Notes: generated from the sequence alone by a model not told the origin. Numbered from the stretch's first letter, positions 1 through 5,689 are shown. The stretch is DNA of 10,630 nt from a candidate division WWE3 bacterium CG_4_9_14_3_um_filter_43_9 (GCA_002791435.1 PFXB01000005.1:1-10630); one strand, 5' to 3'. Program-made: numbers and translations.

Positions 1-67
1 TAGCCGCAGGCGCAACACCACCTCGAAGGTGTTTGCAACGAAACTGTCATTTTGTTTTGCGGTTGCT

Positions 68-102
68 ATATATTACCACGGCTTGCCGCCGTGGTAATAT
101 AT
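68..102. repeat. Perfect 15-bp palindrome of the ACCACGGC family
   Basis: Arms 68-82 and 88-102 are perfectly complementary, with a 5-nt loop (ttgcc). The GC core ACCACGGC/GCCGTGGT is the same as in the hairpin at 367-388 and, in degraded form, in the repeats at 9211-9232 and 10551-10572. The outer part of the stem is AT-only. No U-tract distinguishes either strand, so I treat it as a dispersed palindromic repeat and not as a terminator. Confidence 0.8.
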
Positions 103-131
103 TTTCTCGGATCAGGGCGATTCTAGGTGAG

Positions 132-248
132 CGTCATTGCGAGCCCGCCGTTTAGGCGGGCGTGGCAATCTAAAAAGATAGGAGGGCAAAAGCTTAGGCT
201 CTTGAGATCGCCACGTCGTCCCGCTAAGCGGGACTCCTCGCGATGACG
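132..248. repeat. MITE-like palindromic element (CGTCATTGCGAG ends)
   Basis: The 117-bp element has near-perfect terminal inverted repeats: CGTCATTGCGAG at 132-143 and CTCGCGATGACG at 237-248. Further inside, GTGGCAATCT (about 162-171) faces GAGATCGCCACG (about 204-215), and each half carries its own small CCGCC-type hairpin. Intergenic repeats with GTCATTGCGAG ends and inner TGGCAATCT blocks are, as far as I know, widespread in bacterial genomes. There is no transposase, so if mobile it would be non-autonomous. Confidence 0.75.
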
Positions 249-275
249 GTTGGGTTTTTCGGTAAAAAGTGAAAT

Positions 276-301
276 TTTATAATCGTTCGAGAAGACTACG
301 G
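276..301 (+). repeat. 26-bp repeat, left copy of a widely spaced inverted pair
   Basis: This 26-mer (core ATCGTTCGAGAAGAC) recurs on the opposite strand at 10401-10426 with one mismatch (T297 against C). Both copies run directly into a palindromic block, and both lie near a ...TGGTAGTTCATT motif (381-395 here, 10380-10392 on the minus strand). The match does not continue upstream of either copy, so it is a DNA repeat and not a shared gene end. Confidence 0.75.
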
Positions 302-318
302 TCCGCCGGTTGGCGGAC
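301..318. repeat. GTCCGCC/GGCGGAC hairpin
   Basis: A perfect 7-bp inverted repeat (301-307 and 312-318) has a GGTT loop. It belongs to the CCGCC/GGCGG palindrome family seen at 1667-1680, 3044-3058, 9004-9020, 10029-10043 and 10593-10609. Confidence 0.7.
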
Positions 319-366
319 GTGGATGAATCGAATGATTTCGAACTCGCCGCAGGCGTAGCCTGAGGA

Positions 367-388
367 TACCACGGCTTTAGCCGTGGTA
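367..388 (-). terminator. Hairpin 2 nt downstream of the protease stop codon
   Basis: TACCACGGCT (367-376) pairs perfectly with AGCCGTGGTA (379-388) around a TT loop. It begins two bases after the TGA of the S41 protease on the minus strand. It could end transcription or protect the mRNA 3' end, but the minus strand has no U-run after it. The same palindrome also occurs away from genes (68-102), so a plain dispersed repeat is just as likely. Confidence 0.4.
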
Positions 389-390
389 GT

Positions 391-1635
391 TCATTGCGGA
401 CTATTCAGCAGTTCAAGAGCTTTCTTAAGTTGGGGATCTTTCCCGGCTTTAAAATCATCGTCGGAAAGGTCAATTTCGATATCCGGAGTTAAGCCTTTTT
501 GATGAATGTTATCACCTGACGGTAGAAGCCATTCAGCCGTGGTCACATGCAAAGCGCTTTCTTGAGACAGGCCGACTTCTTCCTGGACAATCCCTTTTCC
601 AAAGGTCTTTTTCCCAACCAACTCACCCAACTTGTAATATTGCAAGGCTCCGGCTAAAATTTCCGAGGCTGAAGCAGTTCCTTCGTTAACTAGAATGACG
701 AGCGGATAGCGAGCCAGCCTCCCCGTCCCCTCACTCCTTAGAATCTGTTCATTACCGCTCGCAAATTTTTCTTTGGTAATAACATCGTTTTTCACAAAAT
801 CTCCAGCGATGTAAACCGCGGAATTAACATAACCTCCGGGGTTGTTTCGTAAATCTAAAACTATTCCTTTTGGATTTTTACTGATCGCCTCTTTGACGGC
901 TTTGTCCCATTCGGTGTTGGTGTTGTCGGCAAAATGAAGAATACGAATTTGGGCGATCTCGCCTTTCATTTCTAGAGAAACAGAATCATAAACAATCTCC
1001 TCACGGGTGACCTCAACTTCATAGGTTTCTTTTTCGCCTTCATGCAGAAGAATAAGTTTAACATTCGATCCTTTGGGCCCACGGATCATCCCGGCCACTT
1101 CGGATAAACTCAAACCTTCAGTTTTTTTATCGTCCACCATTAGGATATAATCGCCTGATTTGATCCCCTTTTTCGAAGCCGGACTATTGCCAAAAGGCGA
1201 TACAACCACAACCTGACCGTCTTTAAATCCCATTTCAATTCCAATCCCCTCATATTTTCCAGCCATCTGGTCCTTAAAAGCCGCCAGCTCCTCCGGGTTA
1301 AAAAAAGCGGTGTAGGGATCGTCTAAACTTTTAACCATACCGGAAATCGCACCTTCTAAGAGTTTTTGCGGGTCGATTTCGCTGGCCTTTAAATATTTTT
1401 GAAATAACAGATCCCAAGTTTGCCAGAAAAGATCAAAATTAACAGTTTTGATGCCAGCTGCCGGTTCATTATTTAAGATTTCAACGCGCCCGTTGTTTAG
1501 GGTTATCTCTTTGCGGGAAAGAAGCGATCCTAAAAAAACGCCGCCAGCAAAGGTGATGCTTAAAACCAAGATGGTCAAGATGATTTTAAATGTCTTCCGG
1601 TTGGACAATTGAACTCCTTGGTTGAACGGATTCAT
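391..1635 (-). CDS. S41 family C-terminal processing peptidase, membrane-anchored
   Basis: A CtpA/CtpB/Prc-type serine protease of 414 aa that cleaves proteins near their C-termini outside the membrane. After a short N-terminus there is a membrane anchor (about residues 16-39, rich in I/L/V/F). A helical segment follows, with LDDPYTAFF before a PDZ domain (about 127-212, with GIGIEMG forming the peptide-binding loop), then the S41 core with LDLRNNPGG. The Ser-Lys-Gln triad is visible: Ser322 in GTASASEI, Lys347 in FGKG and Gln351 four residues on, the 25-residue Ser-Lys spacing known from E. coli Prc and algal D1 protease. I chose the ATG at 1635. An upstream TTG (1704) would add 23 residues partly translated from a CCGCC/GGCGG palindrome, which is not credible. 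SD is weak. Last gene of the minus-strand series; likely envelope protein quality control. Confidence 0.95.
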   Translation of the reverse strand: MNPFNQGVQLSNRKTFKIILTILVLSITFAGGVFLGSLLSRKEITLNNGRVEILNNEPAAGIKTVNFDLFWQTWDLLFQKYLKASEIDPQKLLEGAISGMVKSLDDPYTAFFNPEELAAFKDQMAGKYEGIGIEMGFKDGQVVVVSPFGNSPASKKGIKSGDYILMVDDKKTEGLSLSEVAGMIRGPKGSNVKLILLHEGEKETYEVEVTREEIVYDSVSLEMKGEIAQIRILHFADNTNTEWDKAVKEAISKNPKGIVLDLRNNPGGYVNSAVYIAGDFVKNDVITKEKFASGNEQILRSEGTGRLARYPLVILVNEGTASASEILAGALQYYKLGELVGKKTFGKGIVQEEVGLSQESALHVTTAEWLLPSGDNIHQKGLTPDIEIDLSDDDFKAGKDPQLKKALELLNSPQ

Positions 1636-1666
1636 TCTTAAACAATCTCTTATAATCATCCTCGAT

Positions 1667-1680
1667 CCCGCCTTGGCGGG
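1667..1680. repeat. CCCGCC/GGCGGG palindrome upstream of the protease
   Basis: CCCGCC-TT-GGCGGG is a perfect 6-bp stem lying about 30 nt upstream of the protease ATG. Read through in the protease frame it gives the SPAKAG-type peptide typical of translated palindromic repeats, which argues against the longer reading of that gene. Confidence 0.65.
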
Positions 1681-1693
1681 AGAGAGTTGATGA

Positions 1694-1745
1694 ATATACA
1701 CCAAATCAGTCCGCCTCTGGCGCGACTGGAATAATTTGGGTATAT
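1694..1745 (-). promoter_or_regulatory. Long imperfect stem-loop in the protease leader
   Basis: Four successive paired segments nest perfectly: ATATAC (1694-1699) with GTATAT (1740-1745), CCAAAT (1701-1706) with ATTTGG (1734-1739), CAGTC (1707-1711) with GACTG (1724-1728), and CGCC (1712-1715) with GGCG (1719-1722). That is 21 base pairs, interrupted by bulges at 1700, 1723 and 1729-1733. It lies between the KOW gene and the protease, about 60 nt before the protease start. A role in leader structure, processing or attenuation is inference; the inner CGCC/GGCG could also derive from the local palindrome family. Confidence 0.5.
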
Positions 1746-1767
1746 CTTACTACAGACGGAACCTATA

Positions 1768-1826
1768 GAGAAACTGATTCTAAATTACTTGTTTAATTTT
1801 TCGAAAAAAGCTTCAATCAGTTTCTC
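1768..1826 (-). terminator. 12-bp inverted repeat spanning the KOW gene stop codon
   Basis: GAGAAACTGATT (1768-1779) and AATCAGTTTCTC (1815-1826) are perfectly complementary, separated by 35 nt. The second arm contains the last sense codons and the TGA of the KOW-domain gene. On the minus strand the loop begins with a T-run, but no U-tract follows the second arm, so this is not a standard intrinsic terminator. A 3'-end stem-loop protecting the mRNA or separating it from the protease gene is possible. The same arrangement occurs at the rpsF stop codon (5763-5814). Confidence 0.45.
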
Positions 1827-3007
1827 AGGCTAGACATACTTATATCTGCTTTTAAATGCGTTTGTCTATAATTTACCACTACTTCTAAGTTGCGGATTGG
1901 AATTAAAACTTGCATCCCTTTGCCAATCTCGATTAAGGCCGAGAAGGCCTCTATTCCGGAAGGGAAAGTGGTCGGACTTTTACTCAATTCCAAAACCATT
2001 CCCTCTCGACCCAAATACGGAAATGTCAACAGCCTTACCACCATCCCTTTTTCCAAATAACAAAGTTCGTTTTTTTCCCGTTTTTCTTTGATGGCCGTTT
2101 TAGTAAAAGATTTCAGGGAAGGGATGATTAATTCCTTTTCCTGAGGGCTGATTATCGCAAAGCAATTATCATTTTTTCGCAAAAGTTCAAAAATCTCGCC
2201 AGGCATCTCGCTCGATCCATATCCCTCGGTGGCCAAAAGAGAAAGACCAACGTCTTCCAAAGGATTTAAAGAAGAAACCAGACTTTTATAGTCGCGGATA
2301 TTGATGCCGCCGGAAAGAATTCCTCTGACTCCCAAAGCCAGAGACTTTTGAATCACCTCTTTGGTCATCATCGATCCGCCGGCGATAATCGACCCGCTTA
2401 GGCTTTTATCCAAACCGATTATAGAAATAGTTTCTTTGTTGGATGTCACCACTTTCAGGATTCCTTCTCTTTCCACTCCCGAGCCCAGTACGCCACGGAT
2501 TAAATCTACTTTGGTACGAATATGAACCTCTTGGTCCGGCACGACTTTGACAACCTCACCATATACTCCGGCCGGTAATTTAAAGGAAACCGGCATAAAA
2601 CGAATCATCATCTGCCCTTTGGACTGGTCCATCACTTCAAAAACCCCGTCAGCCGGGGCGATGAATTGGCGTGAAATAATTCCGAATAATTTTTTATCTT
2701 CAGCAATGACATCTCCCTTGAAAACCTTGCTTCCGGACGACTTTAAAAGACAACTCGGAATTTTCTCCGGGGGGATATTTAAAATTTCAGACAGATTAAA
2801 AACCCGAAACCCCGGAGAGACATGGCACAATCCAATAATGGCTGAAGACTCTGTCACATCGCCTTCCTTGACGGTAATCTTGCCTTTTTGCGGAAGACGT
2901 CGAATAACAGTCCGGGTAAGATTATAAAAGACGCCTATCTTTTTAGACACCAACCAATTGAGGTTATCTTTAATCTTAAGTGAGGTCTTTTTGCCTTTAG
3001 ATCTCAT
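1817..3007 (-). CDS. Uncharacterised protein with barrel-sandwich and C-terminal KOW-like domains
   Basis: I do not recognise a characterised family for this 396-aa protein. It starts with a basic segment without signal peptide or membrane span. Residues about 64-126 (SPGFRVFNL, KSSGSKVFKGDVIAE, FIAPADGVFEVM) have the look of a biotinyl/lipoyl-like barrel-sandwich fold, in which KGDVIA and APADG are the usual hairpin turns. Residues about 190-300 form an alpha/beta segment (SIIGLDKSLSGSIIAGG, GVRGILSGGIN, LLATEGYGS). Residues about 318-376 resemble a KOW/SH3-like barrel (GMVVRLLTFPYLGREGMV ... VLIPIRNLEVV). ATG at 3007 with a poor SD. It follows the MutL-like gene after a 132-nt repeat-bearing gap. 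My recollection that Chloroflexota carry a similar pair would need a search. A partner role with the MutL-like ATPase is inference from position only. Confidence 0.75.
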   Translation of the reverse strand: MRSKGKKTSLKIKDNLNWLVSKKIGVFYNLTRTVIRRLPQKGKITVKEGDVTESSAIIGLCHVSPGFRVFNLSEILNIPPEKIPSCLLKSSGSKVFKGDVIAEDKKLFGIISRQFIAPADGVFEVMDQSKGQMMIRFMPVSFKLPAGVYGEVVKVVPDQEVHIRTKVDLIRGVLGSGVEREGILKVVTSNKETISIIGLDKSLSGSIIAGGSMMTKEVIQKSLALGVRGILSGGINIRDYKSLVSSLNPLEDVGLSLLATEGYGSSEMPGEIFELLRKNDNCFAIISPQEKELIIPSLKSFTKTAIKEKREKNELCYLEKGMVVRLLTFPYLGREGMVLELSKSPTTFPSGIEAFSALIEIGKGMQVLIPIRNLEVVVNYRQTHLKADISMSSLRN

Positions 3008-3028
3008 GGTTTCTCTGACTTTTTAGTG

Positions 3029-3060
3029 GTACTGCTCCATGCCCCGCCGCTTCGGCGGAG
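3029..3060. repeat. CCGCCG/CGGCGG palindrome with conserved flank, copy 1
   Basis: The stem CCGCCG (3044-3049) / CGGCGG (3053-3058) is preceded by GTACTGCTCCATGCC. The same block, flank included, occurs at 8991-9021 with 3 mismatches in 31 bases. Both copies sit just upstream of a minus-strand gene (KOW protein here, CCA enzyme there). Confidence 0.7.
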
Positions 3061-3073
3061 AGAACTACCTTAT

Positions 3074-3143
3074 TTTTGACTTTTTACTTTTTTAGCTAGT
3101 AGCCAGATGCCATTAGCCACTTACATTTTGACTTTTAACTTAA
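3074..3143. repeat. Degenerate 7-nt tandem repeat array
   Basis: The stretch divides into ten consecutive heptamers without a gap. AT-rich units such as TTTTGAC and TTTTTAC flank a central run of GCTAGTA-, GCCAGAT- and GCCATTA-like units. The array runs into the stop codon of the MutL-like gene (3140-3142). Similar heptamers (ACTTTTG) occur at 9372-9420 and 8959-9000. Heptanucleotide repeats are known from cyanobacterial genomes; any relation is not implied. Confidence 0.6.
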
Positions 3144-4396
3144 ATTATAAACGCACTCTGCCATCTTTTAATTGTCTTTCTGCCTTCAATGTTCGGGCGG
3201 GGACAAAGCAAAGGTCTGCCGCGAGCATCAATGATAAAACCTTTTTCTCCGGTATTTATACTACATTTTAAACTACCCTTTACTTGATCCTGTGGATTGA
3301 TCCCAAGAACAGTGCATTTTGCAGACAGCATAAATTCAAGTTCGATGCTTTGATTGCCGGCAGGAATAAAATAAATTTCACCCCCCAAAACCTTAATTTC
3401 CTGCACTTCTTCAAAGCCGAAATTAATCAGCACTTTGCCCAATGGTTCGCCAGCCTGATACCTCCCCGAGATCGCAACCGTTGTCAAGATATGCTCGAAG
3501 GGAATTTTAAGATCCATTTTTTCAATCAACTCGGGGTGTTTTTTGATTAAAGCTCCGAAACAGGAAAGAAATTGTCTTCTGTCTAAGTAAAACTCACTGA
3601 CTCCCTCAACTTCAAGTCCGTCCAAGACAATCAGTCCGACTTGTGACCTCGAAGGATTGTGGCTGAAAGAAGCTCCGCTGACAAGTATTTTAATAGCGTG
3701 GAGGTCCTCAAAAAAATCAGCGGGTTTGCCCAAACGCAGCATCTCTCTCAAGACCGCCCCTTCGATAGCTAAATCGCGCTCAGAGCAAGGAAGGGTGTGC
3801 GGAAATAGACTCTTATTGGCAATAAAATTTTCTAAACCCACTACCTCCATCTCAAATGGCAACCAGCGTAAGATATCCTCCGGACTGTACTCTTCTCTTA
3901 AAAGATAAACCGCTCCTTTGCCGGTACCAAAGGTGGAATAGATTTTTTTCGTCTCGTCTTGATGCTGGTAAAAAAAACGGATCGCTGATGATCCGGCGTC
4001 GATGAGTTTAAAATTTTTGTCAAGCGAGGTGAGGTGAGCAGAAGCAGATTCTAAACATTCATCCAGATTCAACTCTTTAACTGCCTGAAAAATATCAATT
4101 TTATCTCTCCATTCTTCGCCCCCGCTGAAAATCGCCTCGTCAACTCCTACCCCTTGCTCTTTTTTGGCAGAAATCACTAAAATACCGTTTGACAGGAGTT
4201 TTCTTTGTGTCAATTCTTCCAGTTGTCTAATCCCCGCTTTAAAAATTGAATCGGGATCGGAAGACTTCTTAAAAAAGAAACTGGGAATTTCAACTGGTCC
4301 TTGAAGGTGAAAACTTTGAGAAGCAACTTCGACCAAAAAGTAATGGGTGAAGGTCTTACCAAAATCAATAAAAAGAAAAGTTGAGGCAGTTTCCAT
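3140..4396 (-). CDS. MutL-like ASKHA-superfamily ATPase (glutamate mutase L family)
   Basis: A 418-aa protein of the family named after MutL of the glutamate mutase operon, which belongs to the actin/Hsp70/sugar-kinase fold. Phosphate-1 motif: FLFIDFGKTFTHYFLVE (7-23), where Asp11 and DFGKT replace the usual D-x-G-S/T-T. Phosphate-2 motif: LIDAGSSAIR (131-140). Family signatures follow: SGASFSHNPS (240-249), LDGLEVEGVSEFYLD (258-272) with a Gly-Ala-Leu helix, and the C-terminal GFIIDARGRPL (386-396). In anaerobes MutL is a presumed reactivase for B12-dependent glutamate mutase, but no mutase subunit genes are here. Instead it sits 23 nt downstream of rpsR and upstream of the KOW protein, so a different client is likely. 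ATG at 4396 has no visible SD, suggesting coupled or leaderless initiation. Family call fairly sure; function unknown. Confidence 0.8.
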   Translation of the reverse strand: METASTFLFIDFGKTFTHYFLVEVASQSFHLQGPVEIPSFFFKKSSDPDSIFKAGIRQLEELTQRKLLSNGILVISAKKEQGVGVDEAIFSGGEEWRDKIDIFQAVKELNLDECLESASAHLTSLDKNFKLIDAGSSAIRFFYQHQDETKKIYSTFGTGKGAVYLLREEYSPEDILRWLPFEMEVVGLENFIANKSLFPHTLPCSERDLAIEGAVLREMLRLGKPADFFEDLHAIKILVSGASFSHNPSRSQVGLIVLDGLEVEGVSEFYLDRRQFLSCFGALIKKHPELIEKMDLKIPFEHILTTVAISGRYQAGEPLGKVLINFGFEEVQEIKVLGGEIYFIPAGNQSIELEFMLSAKCTVLGINPQDQVKGSLKCSINTGEKGFIIDARGRPLLCPRPNIEGRKTIKRWQSAFII

Positions 4397-4419
4397 AATT
4401 TTAGAGCCGTCACTAAATT

Positions 4420-4665
4420 TTAGAGTTCTCGGTTGACGAAAGGAAGAATAGCTAAAATTCTAGCTTTTTTGATGGCCGTTGTTAATAGTTTTTGATGACG
4501 AGAACAAACCCGAGTCTTAAAACGCGAGACTATTTTCCCACGCGGAGTCAGATAGCGTTTTAATCTTAATGGATCTTTATAAGTTATTTTAATTGCCGGG
4601 TTCTGACAAAAATAGCATTTTCGCCTTCCCCTGGTTCTATTGTCTGCAATCCTTACAGTATCCAA
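4420..4665 (-). CDS. rpsR: 30S ribosomal protein bS18
   Basis: The 81-aa product is full length for bS18, which binds the platform of the 30S subunit together with bS6. RRKCYFC, ITYKDPLRLKRYLTPRGKI and TAIKKARILAILPF are diagnostic. It is the zinc-ribbon form: Cys17 and Cys20 (CYFC) pair with Cys54 and His57 (CSRH), which many bS18 proteins have lost. The start codon is TTG (4663-4665), decided by a good AAGGAG Shine-Dalgarno five bases upstream and by the conserved family N-terminus; no nearby in-frame ATG exists. Third gene of rpsF-ssb-rpsR, separated from ssb by 171 nt that hold copy 1 of the composite stem-loop element, and followed after 23 nt by the MutL-like gene. Confidence 0.97.
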   Translation of the reverse strand: MDTVRIADNRTRGRRKCYFCQNPAIKITYKDPLRLKRYLTPRGKIVSRFKTRVCSRHQKLLTTAIKKARILAILPFVNREL

Positions 4666-4670
4666 TTTTT

Positions 4671-4676
4671 CTCCTT
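4671..4676 (-). promoter_or_regulatory. Strong Shine-Dalgarno fixing a TTG start of rpsR
   Basis: On the minus strand AAGGAG is followed by AAAAA and then TTG-GAT-ACT. It is one of the best ribosome-binding sites in the window and compensates for the weak start codon. Confidence 0.8.
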
Positions 4677-4687
4677 ATGCAACTTTG

Positions 4688-4823
4688 GTAAAAACTAAGT
4701 GCCGTTCTTAAGCAGCAGTATGGTCGGGTGGCAGATGTAGAATCCGCCAGCCGGCGGAGAGCACTGACGGGAAGGAAACATCTGACAGGACCCGACTTAA
4801 CCTACACTGACATTGCGCTTTGG
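4688..4823 (-). promoter_or_regulatory. Composite stem-loop element, copy 1 (rpsR leader)
   Basis: The minus strand reads: conserved AATGTCAG, a variable 9-mer, then GTCGGGT (4796-4790) pairing with ACCCGAC (4729-4723) and CAGATGT (4784-4778) pairing with ACATCTG (4738-4732). The stem encloses a conserved CCCGTCAGTGCTCT core and one hairpin, CCGCCGGCTGGCGG. A GTTTTTAC tail ends it. The same arrangement occurs at 9976-10160. The rpsR start lies 57 nt downstream of the stem. It may be an RNA leader or a structured non-autonomous repeat; the sequence alone does not decide. Confidence 0.6.
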
Positions 4824-4836
4824 ATCAACCTAGATT

Positions 4837-5445
4837 TCAAAAAGGAATTTTATCGATATTCAAATCATCATCGGTTTTTTCATCTGGCTTTTCATCTGTC
4901 TCTTCTTCAGCTTTTTCACTTTTCTCTTCTTTCTTATCATCTGGCTTTTCTTCTTGGTCTTTTTGACTCTCCGCGCTTTCTTCTTCTTTAGGCTGAGCGG
5001 AAACTTCAGTTGTTTCCTTCTCCGGCTTGGAAGCTCCAGCAACGGTTTCTTGGGTACCACCCACTTTCTCTTCTTTTGCTCCCCCTACTCCTTCAACGTT
5101 GACTCGACGACTATCCAAAATAATCATATCTTCGGACACAATTTCGGTCTTGACTCTTTTCTCGCCGTCTGGTGTTTCCCAACTCCGGGTTTGCAGACGA
5201 CCTTCTATGTAAACTTTGCGGCCTTTAGTCAGAAGTTGAGCACACAGTTCGGCCAATTTTGACCAGGCTACAATGCTATGAAATTCCGTTTCCTCCTGCC
5301 TTTCTTCGCTACCGGACGGAACCCAAGAGCGGTTGGTGGCCAACCCGAAGGAACAAACCGGAGTTCCGGAAGGCGTGTAGCGTAACTCCGGATCGCGGGT
5401 CAAATTCCCGATTAAAATAACTTTGTTTAAAGATCGTGATGACAT
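4837..5445 (-). CDS. ssb: Single-stranded DNA-binding protein
   Basis: Binds and protects ssDNA in replication, repair and recombination. Residues about 4-112 form the OB fold with the usual signatures: LNKVILIGNLTRDPELRYTPSG, VCSFGLATNR, EFHSIVAWSKLAELC, KGRKVYIEGRLQTRSW and DMIILDSR. A disordered linker of roughly 75 residues follows, unusually rich in Glu, Lys and Asp where most SSBs are Gly/Gln rich. It ends in the acidic tip DDDLNIDKIPF, with the terminal Ile-Pro-Phe that binds partner proteins but with NIDK inserted between the acidic run and IPF. Of two in-frame ATGs, 5445 is chosen (202 aa): GGAGG lies eight bases before it, whereas the ATG at 5460 has no SD. Middle gene of the rpsF-ssb-rpsR operon. 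Confidence 0.96.
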   Translation of the reverse strand: MSSRSLNKVILIGNLTRDPELRYTPSGTPVCSFGLATNRSWVPSGSEERQEETEFHSIVAWSKLAELCAQLLTKGRKVYIEGRLQTRSWETPDGEKRVKTEIVSEDMIILDSRRVNVEGVGGAKEEKVGGTQETVAGASKPEKETTEVSAQPKEEESAESQKDQEEKPDDKKEEKSEKAEEETDEKPDEKTDDDLNIDKIPF

Positions 5446-5473
5446 AAACCTTTCCTCCATTTTCGTAATTGGC

Positions 5474-5575
5474 GAGAACGTTTCTTTAAAATCTTTGTAA
5501 AAACTGAAGCGATTTGATCTTTTCTTTTTAAGTCTCGTCTGACTGATTATAACGTTCTCTTTTAAACTGCTTCAG
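5474..5575 (-). promoter_or_regulatory. Interleaved inverted repeats (possible pseudoknot) in the ssb leader
   Basis: GAGAACGTT (5474-5482) is perfectly complementary to AACGTTCTC (5551-5559), and CTGAAGC (5504-5510) to GCTTCAG (5569-5575). The arms alternate a-b-a'-b', which is the topology of an H-type pseudoknot with 9- and 7-bp stems. The block ends about 30 nt before the ssb start codon. It could instead be two mutually exclusive hairpins acting as a switch. Both readings are inference from complementarity alone. Confidence 0.45.
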
Positions 5576-5635
5576 CCTAAAATTGACTTCCCCTTGCCTT
5601 ACCTCCTTTCAGGTAAATTTATAGACAAACTTATG

Positions 5636-5687
5636 CCCGAATTACTTCATTTTGAAACATTTTTTAAAAAAATGTTAGTAATTCGGG
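5636..5687. repeat. 11-bp hairpin with nested perfect palindrome
   Basis: CCCGAATTACT (5636-5646) pairs with AGTAATTCGGG (5677-5687). Inside it AACATTTTTT (5656-5665) pairs with AAAAAATGTT (5667-5676), leaving only TCATTTTGA unpaired on one side. The structure is strong on either strand. It sits two bases from the next hairpin (5690-5731). Confidence 0.65.
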
Positions 5688-5689
5688 GA

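Larger units (their letters stand above)
1..390. other. Gene-free, repeat-filled region
   Basis: No coding sequence is supported here. The stretch is built from palindromic units, listed separately: a 15-bp hairpin (68-102), a MITE-like element (132-248), a CCGCC/GGCGG hairpin (301-318), one arm of an inverted repeat shared with the far end of the window (276-301), and a hairpin just beyond the protease stop codon (367-388). A small hairpin, AACACC/GGTGTT, lies at 14-33. No promoter or RNA gene could be defended. Confidence 0.7.

Noticed and set aside
1636..1704. TTG start giving a 437-aa protease
   Set aside because: The extra residues come partly from a CCGCC/GGCGG palindrome, and the TTG has no Shine-Dalgarno.
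1860..1878. TTTGTCTATAA-TTTACC resembling the minus strand at about 5612-5629
   Set aside because: One copy is inside coding sequence, the match needs a gap, and no flanking similarity exists; chance is the simplest explanation.
2547..2927. 126-codon plus-strand frame
   Set aside because: Antisense shadow of the KOW-domain gene, without a ribosome-binding site or recognisable protein character.
4723..4796. T-box or another known riboswitch in the rpsR leader
   Set aside because: No T-box motif or other class signature that I know is present; only stem symmetry and copy comparison support the element.
4860..5262. Overlapping frames inside ssb on both strands
   Set aside because: Low-complexity Lys/Glu or Phe/Leu-rich shadows of the repetitive SSB linker.
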